Part shown: positions 47,601-58,790 of the stretch, one piece after another
Layout of the letters: each line of letters begins with the position of its first letter
How positions within the stretch are numbered: position 1 is the first letter of the stretch
Assembly (NCBI GenBank): GCA_009617715.1
Contig: VTFK01000331.1
Coordinates: 310,001-374,000 of the forward strand
Reading direction: 5' to 3'
DNA length: 64,000 nt
DNA from: Plectrocnemia conspersa
Taxonomy: Eukaryota; Arthropoda; Insecta; Trichoptera; Polycentropodidae
Made by a program: the position numbers and the translations under genes
The notes under the pieces: generated by a model
What the model saw: the letters and a program-made list of their open reading frames with translations, nothing else
Databases searched by the model: none
Told to the model about the DNA's origin: nothing

Positions 47601-48242
47601 GTTTGTATATTAAAAAAAAATAAAGCACTATTTCTATTAAATATTGGTCTATGGTTCGCGATGGTGGTAAGCCATTTAGAGCGAAATTCCAAAATCTATT
47701 TATTAAATTAAAGTTTGAATGTATTAATATATTTAACGCTCGATTTTGATTTTTACTACTACCCTGTTCACTTTGAAGAGACGGGGAATGTTTCTCTATG
47801 ATTCGTAAATATGATTGACATTTCAAAAGTTGGTTTTGCCATTTCATTAATGATGCAGTTAAATGGATGGTTAGGAACGCTGTTTCTTGCTGTCTATTTG
47901 TTTTGCATAGCAAAATCTTAATCCAATAAAAAGCACTCATTTTTGCCAAAGGATACAGACAATTCAAGATTGTTATGACTAAGTTAAAAAAAATCAGAAA
48001 CAAAGAAACTTCTAAAATATTAATTTTAGAAAAACTTCTTTTTTTTTATTATATTCCTATTAATAATACTATGTACTAGGTTTTTTTATATGAACTGGCT
48101 TTTTTTAGTGAGATATGAAACATAATATTTTTTTACTACACTCATTATATTGTTTTTCAATTTTCTGACTAACAGTACCTTCGCCAAAACCCAAATAGAT
48201 TTTTCTCTAGGCCTGCGCCGCATTGTGATTCAGTTTAAATTC
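41679..48242 (-). CDS. Candidate small gene: two exon-like segments with matching phase
   Basis: The segment 48242-48179 has a splice-acceptor-like start (ttttgtag|GAATTT). All three incoming frames are closed, but it contains ATG 48223 reading MRRRPREKSIWVLAK to a donor-like AAG|GTACTG. At 41756-41679 an acceptor-like ttacag|GAA leads into ENVKTSKPKGIIKGYHHHDE followed by YETFF and TGA. Both junctions are phase 0, so the two could join directly (40 residues) or through unseen exons in the 6.4-kb gap. Composition and codons stand out from the AT-rich surroundings. I recognise no family, and each junction could be chance. Confidence 0.25.
41757..43480. other. Very AT-rich intergenic DNA
   Basis: No gene, RNA or clear repeat. 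Text around 42130-42300 (tttgcacacgacccaataaa and cattttgcacacgac-like echoes) is slightly more complex but unassigned. Confidence 0.45.
43487..44610. repeat. Array of three foldback units built on GGTCAGTAA motifs
   Basis: Repeated blocks with many GGTCAGTAA-like words on the left (cggtcagtaagctccaataa, aattgtcagtaatattatca, cggttagtaataatattaat) are each followed, after an AT-rich middle, by blocks of the inverted word (attctgaccaattattttag, tattactgaccattttgacc, actgaccgttaattaaagtt). Approximate units are 43487-43800, 43860-44170 and 44220-44610. A fourth unit lies at 53030-53410. Each unit is about 310-390 bases with arms made of short repeated words, suggesting a non-autonomous foldback transposon family. 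No coding frame. Confidence 0.65.
44611..48178. other. AT-rich gene-poor DNA
   Basis: Mostly featureless. Exceptions: a more complex block at about 45495-45575, and an open minus-strand frame of 137 codons at 47590-48003 with no recognisable domain, possibly an unclassified transposon relic. No RNA gene or terminal repeats seen. Confidence 0.4.
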
Positions 48243-49149
48243 CTACAAAAACGTATAAATACATATTTTGGCAATACTATAATGCATAGGAGATGAAAAA
48301 GACTGCAAATAATAAAAAATATGGTTATTTACTAGGAATGTATTGTTCCAATAACTGTCCATTTTATATTATTCAGCTATTCAGAATATTTTTATCGTGC
48401 ATTTTAAGCTATTCAGATTATTTTATGACTTCAAGTACATTTTTCTCAGCTAATACTAAATTTTATTTTTGATTGAAGCGGCAATGCTCGTTTCAAGGTT
48501 TTTCGTCTGGATCACATCCGGCTATAAATGTAAATATTTAGGCTATAATAAATAATATATAATATCACAGTAGCTATTTGTCAACTCCTATGATGTGATT
48601 GTATTAGTTTAGTGTGCGTGCTTTTTGGATAAAAAGTGGAAGCTGTGACGTTCGCTGCTTTATAAGATTTATAATAAATATATATATAAGATATGTAAAA
48701 GAATAGCTTACTGTGTGTAACAAGTGACCTTAAAACGTATATTTATATGCCTTTTGAATAAAAAAAATTGATACATAATTACGATATGCGAATTTAAATT
48801 TGCATACCTATGTGTAATATATGATTAACTGCGTTTTCTGTGCGACAGGGAAAACCCAATATTAATAGATTACAATTTACAATTAATTATGTATGAAGTC
48901 ACTCGCTTAGCAGTTCCGATAAATGGCATCGAAATTATATGCAAAATAAACAACTTAAACTTTCGCTAATGGTGGACAATTTTTTTTTTTTTTTTTGTTA
49001 ACGCACATAGCTTATTGGCTTTCTCGTGCAGTTTGTATAATATTATCTATAAATATTTGATTTTATTTTTTAAATAAATATTATAAACAAACAAGCGTTT
49101 ATTTTGTTCGTTTGTTGTTAAAAATTCAAGTGTTTAGTGAACGTGTCGG

Positions 49150-49400
49150 AGAATTTTATAATAATCAGCCAGGTATGCCGCGAACCAGCTCACCTTGCCA
49201 TTACAAACTTGATTTGTGTAAGTATGTACGAATGTATAATTTTATACCTTTAAATCTGAGATACCGGATTTGCTCAGAACAATGATTTGGAAATAAAAAA
49301 GTTCTGGGACCAACGGTCTTGTTTTGGAAAACCGTTCTTTTTTGGCTGTCGTCCAATTGGTGCATCTCGATGCAATTAAAGATTCTGATAACCATCGATG
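49150..49400. other. Complexity island in gene-poor DNA
   Basis: A patch with richer composition. On the minus strand, MVIRIFNCIEMHQLDDSQKR leads to a donor-like AAAG|GTATAA near 49244. On the plus strand, ATGCCGCGAACCAGC leads to a donor-like TGT|GTAAGTATG at about 49218. Both could be chance, and neither has a recognised domain. Listed because it stands out from its neighbours. Confidence 0.2.
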
Positions 49401-50506
49401 TTTATTTTCGCAAAGTAAAGAACGTGATATGAATTAAAGACGTACGACATACTTGTAGTTTAATCCACATATTTTTAATATAATTTATGTTAGGGGCATT
49501 GTACTAACTTATATGATATTATACATTATAATATAAATGAAAGCAGCACTTTCCAAAACTGGTTTCGCGACTCTATTGTACTGTTTAGCTCTTGATCTTC
49601 ACTGGTCTTCTTATCGTGGTTGTTAATTCATTTTTGTGTAAGAGAAAGTAACAGTCGTATATCTTTGATCTTTGTTTAGTATTATTGTGCATTCTGTAAA
49701 ACGTATTTTTTATGAAGAGCTTGAAATAGGTTGAACTTGAATTACGTATCTTATGATCTCAGGATACAAAAAATGTTAATTTGAACGTGTATAGTATATT
49801 GAGTATATAACAGAACCAAGAAATCGTGATAGATAAATGAAGTCATCGTTTTTTTTCTTTGATTATTAATTCCCAAAATGTGGAATTCATACGGTATTCA
49901 TTATTATTACCAATATAGAATAAATTTAAATTTTAAATTTAAAATATCTTTTTTATCTTTAATAAAAAGTTTTAATTTATTCAAATTATTTCTAAGGGAT
50001 TTAAATATATGTTTTATAACTATAAAAATGATACACATTTAGCTGTACTAAATTTAATTACTATGATTCATATTCATACATAAATATATACCAATATCAC
50101 TCCTGAAGTTGTTTGTGCGACATTGTTATTACATTTATCTCTCGATTTACGCGGTTAAGAATAATCATTTTTTTTAAAACTCAAATATATTTAGTTCCAC
50201 GCGTATAGCTATAGGGTTAATAATTTTAACCTACACATGGAACCTCTCTCACTGCCCATGCAGGGTCCCGAGTTGATTTTTGTCGTTTACTTTATTTAAC
50301 TTATAAAAACGGTAAAAAGTACACGTGAATACTATTCGATCGTTTTAAACTAGGTTAAAAAGTATTCTATTATATATTTGATATTGGCACACTAATTCAC
50401 ATATGTATGATCCGATTCAATAAAACTTTTTTTAAAACTACCTTTTAAATATTAGGCTTGTTTTAATATTTTAGCAAATAAAAAAACATACACATGAAAA
50501 ATCTAC

Positions 50507-50584
50507 CTGATTCTTGCGGTCAGCACCGGAAGGTGTTGTTTGTAATAGTCGATTTTATTATTTATTTCATTTTCGTGTGTGGTG
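50507..50584 (-). other. Exon-like segment with a diverged copy at 51.9 kb
   Basis: On the minus strand an open frame ends KIDYYKQHLPVLTARIR at a good donor (ATCAG|GTAGAT). The related segment at about 51935-51887 reads FKKLLPALAATIM in the matching phase, and the DNA core (gattcttgcggtcagcaccg against gattgttgcggctagtgccg) is clearly shared. They could be duplicated exons of an unrecognised gene or a short repeat. The upstream acceptor (aaaaag|CACC) is poor. Confidence 0.3.
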
Positions 50585-51885
50585 CTTTTTTTTTGTCATA
50601 ATAAAATCGTTGATAACAAAAACATTACATGCTAGAAAATAACTAATAACATATTTTAAAGCAGCGATTTCTTTATCTCTTAAGTTATTGTAAATATTTG
50701 TCGCAGAAACATGCAAATACCAGTGTAATTTTAGCAAAATGTTGCATTTATTTTATTTCTAATGCATATTAATATTTTAACAATAATTTAAAAATAAAAA
50801 TAAGCGTAGTTTTATAGTTTTTCAAAGTATGTATATTTTGAGAAAAAATATATCACAAATAAAAAAATATATAGATAAATAAATAAAATTATATTTTCAG
50901 AATTTTCTATTGAAGTACGATGCTTTTATCTAACTTTTATTCAACCCTCCTTTTTATATTTTGCGACGCTGTACATTTTTGTAATATATTATATGAAAAT
51001 TATTGTTTCGCTTTTTATAATATAAAGAATCTTAACTCTCAGTTTAGTAAATCCTTATATTATATATTAAAATCCCAGATTTTATTTTTATTTTTAAATT
51101 ATGGAAATATTGATTGTACCATTTCTGTTCAAAATGGAATTTATGTTTATAGAAAAATAAATGTATTTAAAAAACTGTATTTTTTATATTAAGATATACT
51201 GATACATTAACTAAAGCGATTGTAAATAATCAAGCATTAGAATTTTTTAGTAAATATTTTATTACTGCTTGAAAAAATTTCTTGTCTGTAGCATTAGTGT
51301 TAAAACATTTAGAAAAAAATCAGTACTAAAACCTATATTTCTGCCTTCTTAAATTTTTGTTTTAGGATCTGAAAATATTCTCAATTACATTAAAAAATCA
51401 TTAAAAAGTAAATAATAACTAAATAATTTGTACTAATATTTGATTCTTTTAAATATAAAATTTCTATACAATATCTTGAATCTTCAGGGGTTTTTTAAAT
51501 TTCCTGTAAATTGTTTCAAAAACTCCCGGGACATTTTTTTTCGAATCATGAGATTTGAAATCAAAAGGTATTTAAAATGTTCATTGCATTTATTACGCTT
51601 TTTAAGTAGTTTTCCATAAATCTACAAAAGAGTCATATGTTCCAATGAAAAAATTTCATTGCATTTTTTCACCTTAATGTTTTTTGTACACACTGTACTT
51701 CTAAAGTTTTAATTAGATTTTGATTAAAACGTTGAAATAACTCATTAACTAGAATGATTAACCTCTTGTTCAATTTTTAAAAAATAAAATTGTTATTATT
51801 TGTCCTATAGAAAAAAGTAAAGAGTTCAAAGATGTTCTATAACATATTACAATATTAATTTTATTTACACACTAAAAGCAACATG

Positions 51886-51935
51886 ATTGTTGCGGCTAGT
51901 GCCGGAAGAAGTTTTTTAAAATAATAGTAGCAGTT
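51886..51935 (-). other. Diverged partner of the 50.5 kb exon-like segment
   Basis: Shares about 35 bases of similar text with 50507-50560, including gattgttgcggctagtgccg. It lacks the splice donor seen there, because ATCAGGTAG is ATCATGTTG here, so it is more likely the decayed copy. Confidence 0.3.
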
Positions 51936-52139
51936 CAGGAGATAACACTGAACTTATAATTAAAATGCAAATTATATACCAGACCACATAAAATCACTAG
52001 TTAAGCAATTAAATTTCAATGCTAATGCTTTTTTCTTGATCTGCTTTAATTAAGTGTCAACGAATAAAAAGTGAACCTATAATCATCAATTCATTTAATC
52101 GTTTATGATGATAACCCAGCGAAAGTAGCTCAATTAATA

Positions 52140-52425
52140 GGCGGACAGATTTTGGTGCCTGTTTTCGGGCGCCCTAGGCGACGATTCAAAATTTTGTCGT
52201 CACCTGCAACTATATGATATGCATGCGCCAGTTGTAAATTATTTTATGGCGCGAAGTAGGAATTCACTTTTACTCGACTCGTGTCGTCATCGGTCGACGC
52301 TGCTGGAGGTGGAAAACTCAACAACAGCCTTCTGCGCCTGCTGTTCACCTGTCAGTGCTGATCAGATTTGCACGAGGGTCGCTGCCTTCTTCCGCGTGCT
52401 AAAATCATATTAGCAAGTGTTGTGC
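52140..52425. other. CpG-containing island 1 in gene-poor DNA
   Basis: Stands out by GC and CpG content (tcgtcatcggtcgacgctgc, ggtcgctgccttcttccgcg). The first part (cgggcgccctaggcgacgat) recalls dispersed repeat B. A 64-codon plus frame has no recognised domain. It may be a distal promoter or first exon of a gene whose body lies elsewhere, or an old repeat. Confidence 0.25.
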
Positions 52426-53029
52426 AATCGGGTACTGAATTCTTTTAGTGTCTACTTAGCACATAAAAAATATGTTTTAGTGTTCTTGGCATGCGAAATA
52501 TAACTGTTCTTGTTGACCATATAGTGTTCAAATATATTTTCAATAGAACACTTGTGTTCTTATCAATTAAATGATGCTCAAATTTATTCATCATTATTTC
52601 AATACAATTTTTGTGGATATTTGTATACTACGAGTATTAAAGTATAATATTTTATATATTTGTTTATATGTGAAAAATATATTATTGTTGTATTTTATAT
52701 ATGATAATGAAGCGTGGAAATATTTTTTGTAAATCAATTATTTTTTATGAAAAAAAATACATCAATGCGGTTTCTTGGTCACTATGAAAAATTGTGCATT
52801 GAGCAGAGAGTGATTGTGTTCGACAGAATGTTGTGTAATAGATTTTTTACCTCTTACGAAATCTTCGTAACGCAGTGATTGAATCAAACGATGTTCTCGT
52901 TTGCTAATGCGATGGAAAGTTAATATATTATATATTATAAGAATTAGTTTCTGAAACAGAGGCGGTTCGTGAATGGGTGCTGAATGATTTTTTTTACTAT
53001 TTGTCTAATTTTCGATCGTTCTTTCTAAA

Positions 53030-53410
53030 TGAAACGGTCAGTAATAATATATGTACATATATGGTCAGTAATTTTTTCATTAACGTTCAGTTTTGATAAA
53101 TGGTTAGTAAAGCAACGATTGCTTCTACTGATAGGTCATAGCGACAATATCAAAACTGATTTTTTTCGCTGTATTCAAACATCAATTCATACTATTAAAA
53201 TGATAAATTTGATTTCAGAATAATAATATTTTATCGCCGATTTTTTAATGCTTCTTAATATTATTTTTAGTTCTCTGATTAAGTATCAGTTTTTAGTGAA
53301 AATATAATAACAACTTAAAACATAATTTTTTATGTATACCAAGTCGAACAAGTAATAATTACTGATCATTTATTAAAACTACTAATCTTTAAATTAAATT
53401 ACTGACCAAA
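53030..53410. repeat. Fourth foldback unit of the GGTCAGTAA family
   Basis: Left: aaacggtcagtaataatata, tatggtcagtaattttttca, atggttagtaaagcaacgat. Right: aataattactgatcatttat, attactgaccaaaagc. Same layout as the array at 43.5-44.6 kb, about 8.4 kb away. Confidence 0.65.
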
Positions 53411-55850
53411 AGCAAAAAAATAAAATTGTTTTTTTTTCTAGATATTTTTAAACAAAGTTACAATTTTTTTAAATAAAATTAAAAAAAAATTAAACTCTAA
53501 TTTAATTTGAATTTATATTTTTGAACGATTTTATAAATAGTTGCCATTTTAAAATAATATAGCAGATTAGGCTGACTAAAGAACTTAGTCGAAATATTTA
53601 CAAGAGCTATTTTTAAAATAAATTTCATATCAATATGCTTACATTTGTCATTTATGATTACATTTTTTGTCGTTAATTTGTTTTTTTTAAAGACACAGTA
53701 GTTTTAATCTTATTGATATAAAATGTGTTTTAAAAATATATATTGTAAATATCTCCGCTAAGTTTCTTAGCGAGTCTGATCCATCATATTGTTTCAAAAT
53801 GGCGGCTATTCAAAACATTAAAATACTCGTACCTTTATGTATAAAAATGTTTCGCATTATAATTAACTTTATTCATCATGTTATTTGCTTCAATATTTGG
53901 CTATATTTTAAATCTATGGCCTTCACGTATTGCAGTAGCATGTAATCGGTCGTCAGCACGTCGTTGTTCAGTTTTTTCAGTGGTTTCATTGGCACGTATT
54001 GTAGTATAGCACGTAATCGTTCGTCGGCACTTAGCTGTTCAACTCATCTTTTACCGTTAAACTTATTAAAAATAGTACAATTTCTCTAGAAATGGCAGTT
54101 AGAATGATATATGCAAATGTCATGTCGTTTCTGTTCAGTGTTTTGAAGGAGTTCTTGTGATATATGTACATATATAGTCTGTTTTATAGTGTAGATAGCA
54201 AAATACTTTTTATGGTGTGGATGATTGTGTGTTTTATGGCGTGCATTCTAATTTTAATAAGCAATAATTTTAACTGTTAAGCTACTACATAGATGACAAT
54301 TTGTGTGTTTTTATTATCATTGAATATTAATTTATGAGGAGAATATACGTACATATTTTTCTACTTCATGATCTTTGTGAAAGAATTTTGTAAGACGAGA
54401 AATTATTTACATTAATTATTATTTTACCCTCTCATTTTTATATATTAATTTCAATAATTTCGTGGTGAAGAATTTAGTTTAAACGGTCTGCAAAGGAACT
54501 TCGATTTCGATTAGTGAGCTAATTTTTTTGCATACTATACATCACAGGAGCGAGAATAATAAATATTATTTTTAGCTCTTCAATATTTTTTTATGTTATG
54601 TTGCGTGTTTTTATAATTTCAATAAAATCGGTGGTTCATAACATTTCATTCTTTGGCAATAAACCAATTCACATTCAATATTTTAAGAAAATGAAATGTG
54701 TCATAGACTGAAATTTTGAAAATACTGTATCTTAAAAAATAACAATGCATATTTTAAATTGGTTCCTAGCTCTGTTCTGATTGTTCATGCTGCTAAAAAA
54801 ACTAGATGAGGTTGCCTTAATTGTTAGAAGTGCTTTAAATAAACAAAGCGTCTATCTTTTCTGTTATTTTTAATTATCCAAATGTTTTAATTATTTGGAC
54901 AAAATTTTTTTTAAAATTATATTTTTATCTTTTCTAAATTCATAAAAAAATAAGTTATAATATTTTATTTAAAATTAAAAGCATAGCATTTAAAATAAGG
55001 CGCCTGAGTGTATGGGCGTACATGTACGCCCATATTAATCATAGGGTTAAAAAGGTGTTGACAATGCCTTATTTACAATATATATATAAAAATCGAAAAT
55101 ACATAAACATTATATACATTTATGATACTAGTGTCAATAACTGGTATTTATTGCTTTTAAACTGAGGCTGATAATTTATTAGATCAAGATTTTTACCTCG
55201 TAAAATATATACGTGAACGTACTATTAATCTTTAATACCATTTTCATATCACAATGCTATTTATAGATTCATTCAAGCGTTTCATTTCGCGAATTCAATT
55301 AAATATGATATACGTACATTGTACACGTGTGAAGAAAAATCGTTTATATGAATATTTTTTTATATTCGCTTGATTAGTGACTGTTGTGAGAGTTGTAATA
55401 AAACTCTCACTTTTCACAGTTTTCCCATGTTGTTAGTTTAAATTGAAGAATACGGGGAAATATAAATTAATTATACTATTTGACTGTACTTTTTGTGTTC
55501 AAAAACAATACAATCAATTATCGCTATTGCCTTTTTGTGTTAAGCTTAGATGAATTTATATGAAATGAAACAATAGACAATAGACGTAATGATTATAATC
55601 GGTGATTGATGTTGATGTGTGACAGATGTTAAAATATTGAATGGAAAAGAAACATTTTATGTAAAGTACTTTACCTAAGATTAGCGAAATGTTTGTCTCT
55701 CCTTTCCATACCTTCTATCAATTTGTTTTGATTCTGATTTATATGAATAAATGAAATGGCGTTTGTTATTATAACATCACAATAGGGTCGATTGTATGTA
55801 CATAATACATAATATTATAATCGACCAGTTATTGTCTATCGTGTTATTAT
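53411..55850. other. AT-rich gene-poor DNA
   Basis: A short local duplication is visible near 53920-54030 (ttcacgtattgcagtagcat and tggcacgtattgtagtatag, each followed by gtaatcg.tcgtc.gcac). Otherwise no gene, RNA or element recognised. Confidence 0.4.
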
Positions 55851-55854
55851 GGCG

Positions 55855-56300
55855 CTTGTGAGATTCGCGCAGATTCAATGTCACGCGAAACACGACCGCC
55901 ATTCTAGAGGCACTGTGTCAGTGGCGTGTACATTTTAAGCAGAATATTGCACAACTTCACTTCCGCTGTAATGATGATGATGATGATGCTTGGTAATTTT
56001 GTGTGAAGATATCGAGTGGGACGAGTGACGTGTTAGTCGCTCGTTTTCAATCTTCAAGTTAATTTGTAATCATAATACGGAAGTTTTGGTTAAACGGACC
56101 ATGGGATTATCTTGTGTAGAAAGTGGTTTAATACAACTGCGGAAATAATCTTGTAGTTGTGCGTAAACATGCGCGAAAGAGAATCTCGGCAGATGAAAGT
56201 TTTCGCGCGGCTTTCGACCAAGTCGTTGTTTTTTTCCGGACGAGTGATCGATGTATTTCTTAGATGGAATCGGATTGTATATATTCAGATTTTCTCTAAA
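55855..56300. promoter_or_regulatory. CpG-containing island 2, possible promoter or first exon
   Basis: A 450-base block with many CpGs, a (GAT)5-type trinucleotide run at about 55972-55989 and no clear coding frame. A 79-codon minus frame (56070-56309) and a shorter minus frame from ATG 55903 (MAVVFRVTLNLRES) have no domain. Sharp contrast with flanking AT-rich DNA suggests an unmethylated or expressed element such as a distal 5' UTR exon. Direction unknown. Confidence 0.3.
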
Positions 56301-57600
56301 GAGTTTCACTGCTTTTAAAATACGGAAAAAATATCCTTATATATTTACATAAAACGAATGCTCGATTGTTCAGTACCAAGAATCCGATTTCCTGAAAGCG
56401 TGATTGTATAAATGAATATTATTTTGTTGTGCAGATTTAAAAGATTAATATAATAATGATTTACTTCAGCAGGATGTTAGATAGTTGATCAATGAGTTAA
56501 TCTTTTATTTTAAATCACATTTTTATAGAATACTAGAAAATTTAATAGTCATTCGTTTTAGTCATTAAATATTAATTGCTTGTGTACGTAGTACATAATA
56601 GAAACATCTGTAATGTAAAATAGGTTTGTTCAAAGTACTTGTTTTATGATACTACTAATACTTCAAATTATATCAAGATAATCCATTATTGAGCTTAGAT
56701 TTAAATCACTCAGGTAATAGAAAGTTCTAATCCTTCATATTTTTAAGAAATTATGAGCATTGCAAAATATTGTTTTTGTATTTGAGTGCTTATTAGTTTC
56801 AAGGAAAAATGTATATTATTACTATTTTTTGTGAATTAGATAAAAAGCGATAGAAATCATAAAATAAGTTTTCACGATTTTCGTTTGTATTTTATGTAAA
56901 AAAAATCTATTCATCTTAAAATCACTGGACTGAATAATTGATCTTATGTCTTTTCAGAACAAAGAGCTACGGCTTATGCTTAAAAAGAAACATACTCGCT
57001 ATTTTATTTATTAAATGTTTTAATAAAAAGTATTCATAAGATACTACATATTACTAAATATTACCGGAAAGTGCGAGGTCATTTTTCACCGGCCGATTTG
57101 TTATTAACTTATTAACATTTTTTTTCGTTCAATAACTGCTCATGTTACTGTAGTCAAGGACATGAGTGAAAATGTTGGCGTTTTAATTACGCCTTCTGCA
57201 TTAATGTGTCTTAAATGATATTATGTGCAAACAGTTTTTCCGTTGTGCTTCTTTTTACGTATTACCATATGTCTTTAAGTATTATATTTTCAATTACTCA
57301 TAAATATTCTTTTGAAGTAGAAACGCAATTTATCGTGAGTGATTGGGCAAATTGGATCATTGAATTAAGTGTTTATTCAGCTTAGGTGTATAAAAATAAA
57401 TACGTTTTAGATTATTGATAACACACCATTCGTAAAAAAATAAAATACCATTATCGATCAGCTGATTCATTATTTATTTTAAGATTATTCAGCTAGATGC
57501 TGTTAGAAGATCTAAATATATAATTCAAAGAACCGGTATGATTTTACTGTATTCATGTATAATAAATATATAATCATATTTTTTATTATATAGTATTTTT
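56301..57600. other. AT-rich gene-poor DNA
   Basis: No gene, RNA gene or defined repeat recognised on either strand. Confidence 0.5.
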
Positions 57601-57604
57601 AAAA

Positions 57605-57665
57605 TTCTATTATCGGAATTAGTGATTATTATATAATGAAAATTCTAATCATTCATCACAGATTC
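57605..57665 (+). repeat. SINE-like tail, copy 2
   Basis: attatcggaattagtgatta followed by ttatataatg and aatcattcatcacag matches the tail of the SINE-like copies at 29.7 and 63.4 kb. The tRNA-like head is not evident here. Confidence 0.4.
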
Positions 57666-57716
57666 AGGCGCGTATGGTGAGATACTTTCGTTATATGCGT
57701 TCCGCACGCTCTTATT

Positions 57717-57993
57717 TCTCACTCACTCCCATCACTTAACACGCGAGCGAGCGAAAGGGAAAGTATCTCAAGAAAGAGTTCGGTTCTGTCTGCTCTAAGA
57801 TATCTCGGAAATTGTCCGAGGTTACCGAGAACGGGAGGTAATTCAGTCGACTTGGCCAGCTTCGAGTGCTTCCGAATATTGTCGGCATTTTTCCGAGTCA
57901 AAGGGACCGAAAGTGGAGCTGTTCTTTCGAGCGCGAGCGGTGAGATACTTCCCCTTTCGCTCTCTCGCGTGTTAAGTGACGAGAGTGAGAGAG
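57717..57993. mobile_element. Foldback MITE with about 53-base inverted arms
   Basis: The left arm contains cacttaacacgcgagcgagc and gaaagggaaagtatctca. The right arm is its inverted copy, with tgagatacttcccctttcgc and tctctcgcgtgttaagtgac. The middle (about 170 bases) contains further CpG-rich text such as ttgtccgaggttaccgagaa. No coding capacity. Arms are more than 85% complementary by eye, so the insertion is probably recent. Confidence 0.8.
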
Positions 57994-58599
57994 ATAATGA
58001 TATGGTGCTTTGCAAACTGAGATAGAACGAGTAACTTGGTTCAATTTGGGTATGCGCGTAGGCGTCCTATGGTTAACACGCATAACGAGCGCTGCATCGT
58101 GTCAAGTTATAATACCACATGCTTATCGGGGACTTCAAAATACTCTTACTGACATCTTTGAATATTTTAGGGTACTAAAAGGGATTAATTATATTTTTGA
58201 TAGTATATTCTTCTAACAGATATCGTTATTATATTTTTTTTCATATAAAATTAAATAATTAGAAAATAATTAGTGGTACTTGATTTTGTTAAAAAAATCT
58301 TTTATAATATCCTTATGTATTTTCCTAGATCGGTTTATATAAATGTCACACCATAACGAATTCTTATTTAGAATCGATGGCGACAAATTCTAGGATAGTC
58401 ACACATGTTGTGTTCGTATTCTGAAGTATCATTTTTATGCCTTATAGCATTTTGCAAAAGCCGACAAAGATTTTGTGTAAATTAAATATTTACGACCGAA
58501 AAGTTTTCATTGATATTGTATTGGTGAGTGCCCACACAAACTTGTATAATTATCAGTAGCGTAATTTTATTATTATGATAATTTAAAAAATGCGATTAT

Positions 58600-58790
58600 T
58601 TGGCACTTTCTTCGATCGCGCGCAAATGACAGCAGCCGCCGTCCGAACGTCATCCACAGTGTGGGCGCTTACTCGAAGTCGTAGATCTCAGCCGACTTCA
58701 GTGTAGCTTCGGTTCGGACAACTTCCAGAGAGTGTAGTGGAGGCATTAAGTGTTCCCAATATTACTGAGAAATATTGTGATAAACAATTT
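58600..58790 (+). promoter_or_regulatory. CpG-containing island 3, possible promoter or noncoding first exon
   Basis: cgatcgcgcgcaaatgacag, ccgccgtccgaacgtcatcc and cttcagtgtagcttcggttc stand out sharply from AT-rich flanks. TCAGT near 58699 resembles an insect initiator, and the purine-rich run after it would suit a 5' UTR. No start codon with a credible frame. A downstream gene on the plus strand would have to lie beyond the Ctr1 locus or be Ctr1 itself. Confidence 0.3.

Noticed and set aside
47590..48003. 137-codon minus-strand frame in the gene-poor zone
   Set aside because: Composition is fairly protein-like but no domain, no homologue and no transcription signals recognised; may be an unclassified transposon scrap, so not called as a gene.
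52219..52413. 64-codon plus-strand frame in CpG island 1
   Set aside because: No domain, and the frame is not clearly better than the alternatives; treated as a composition island only.
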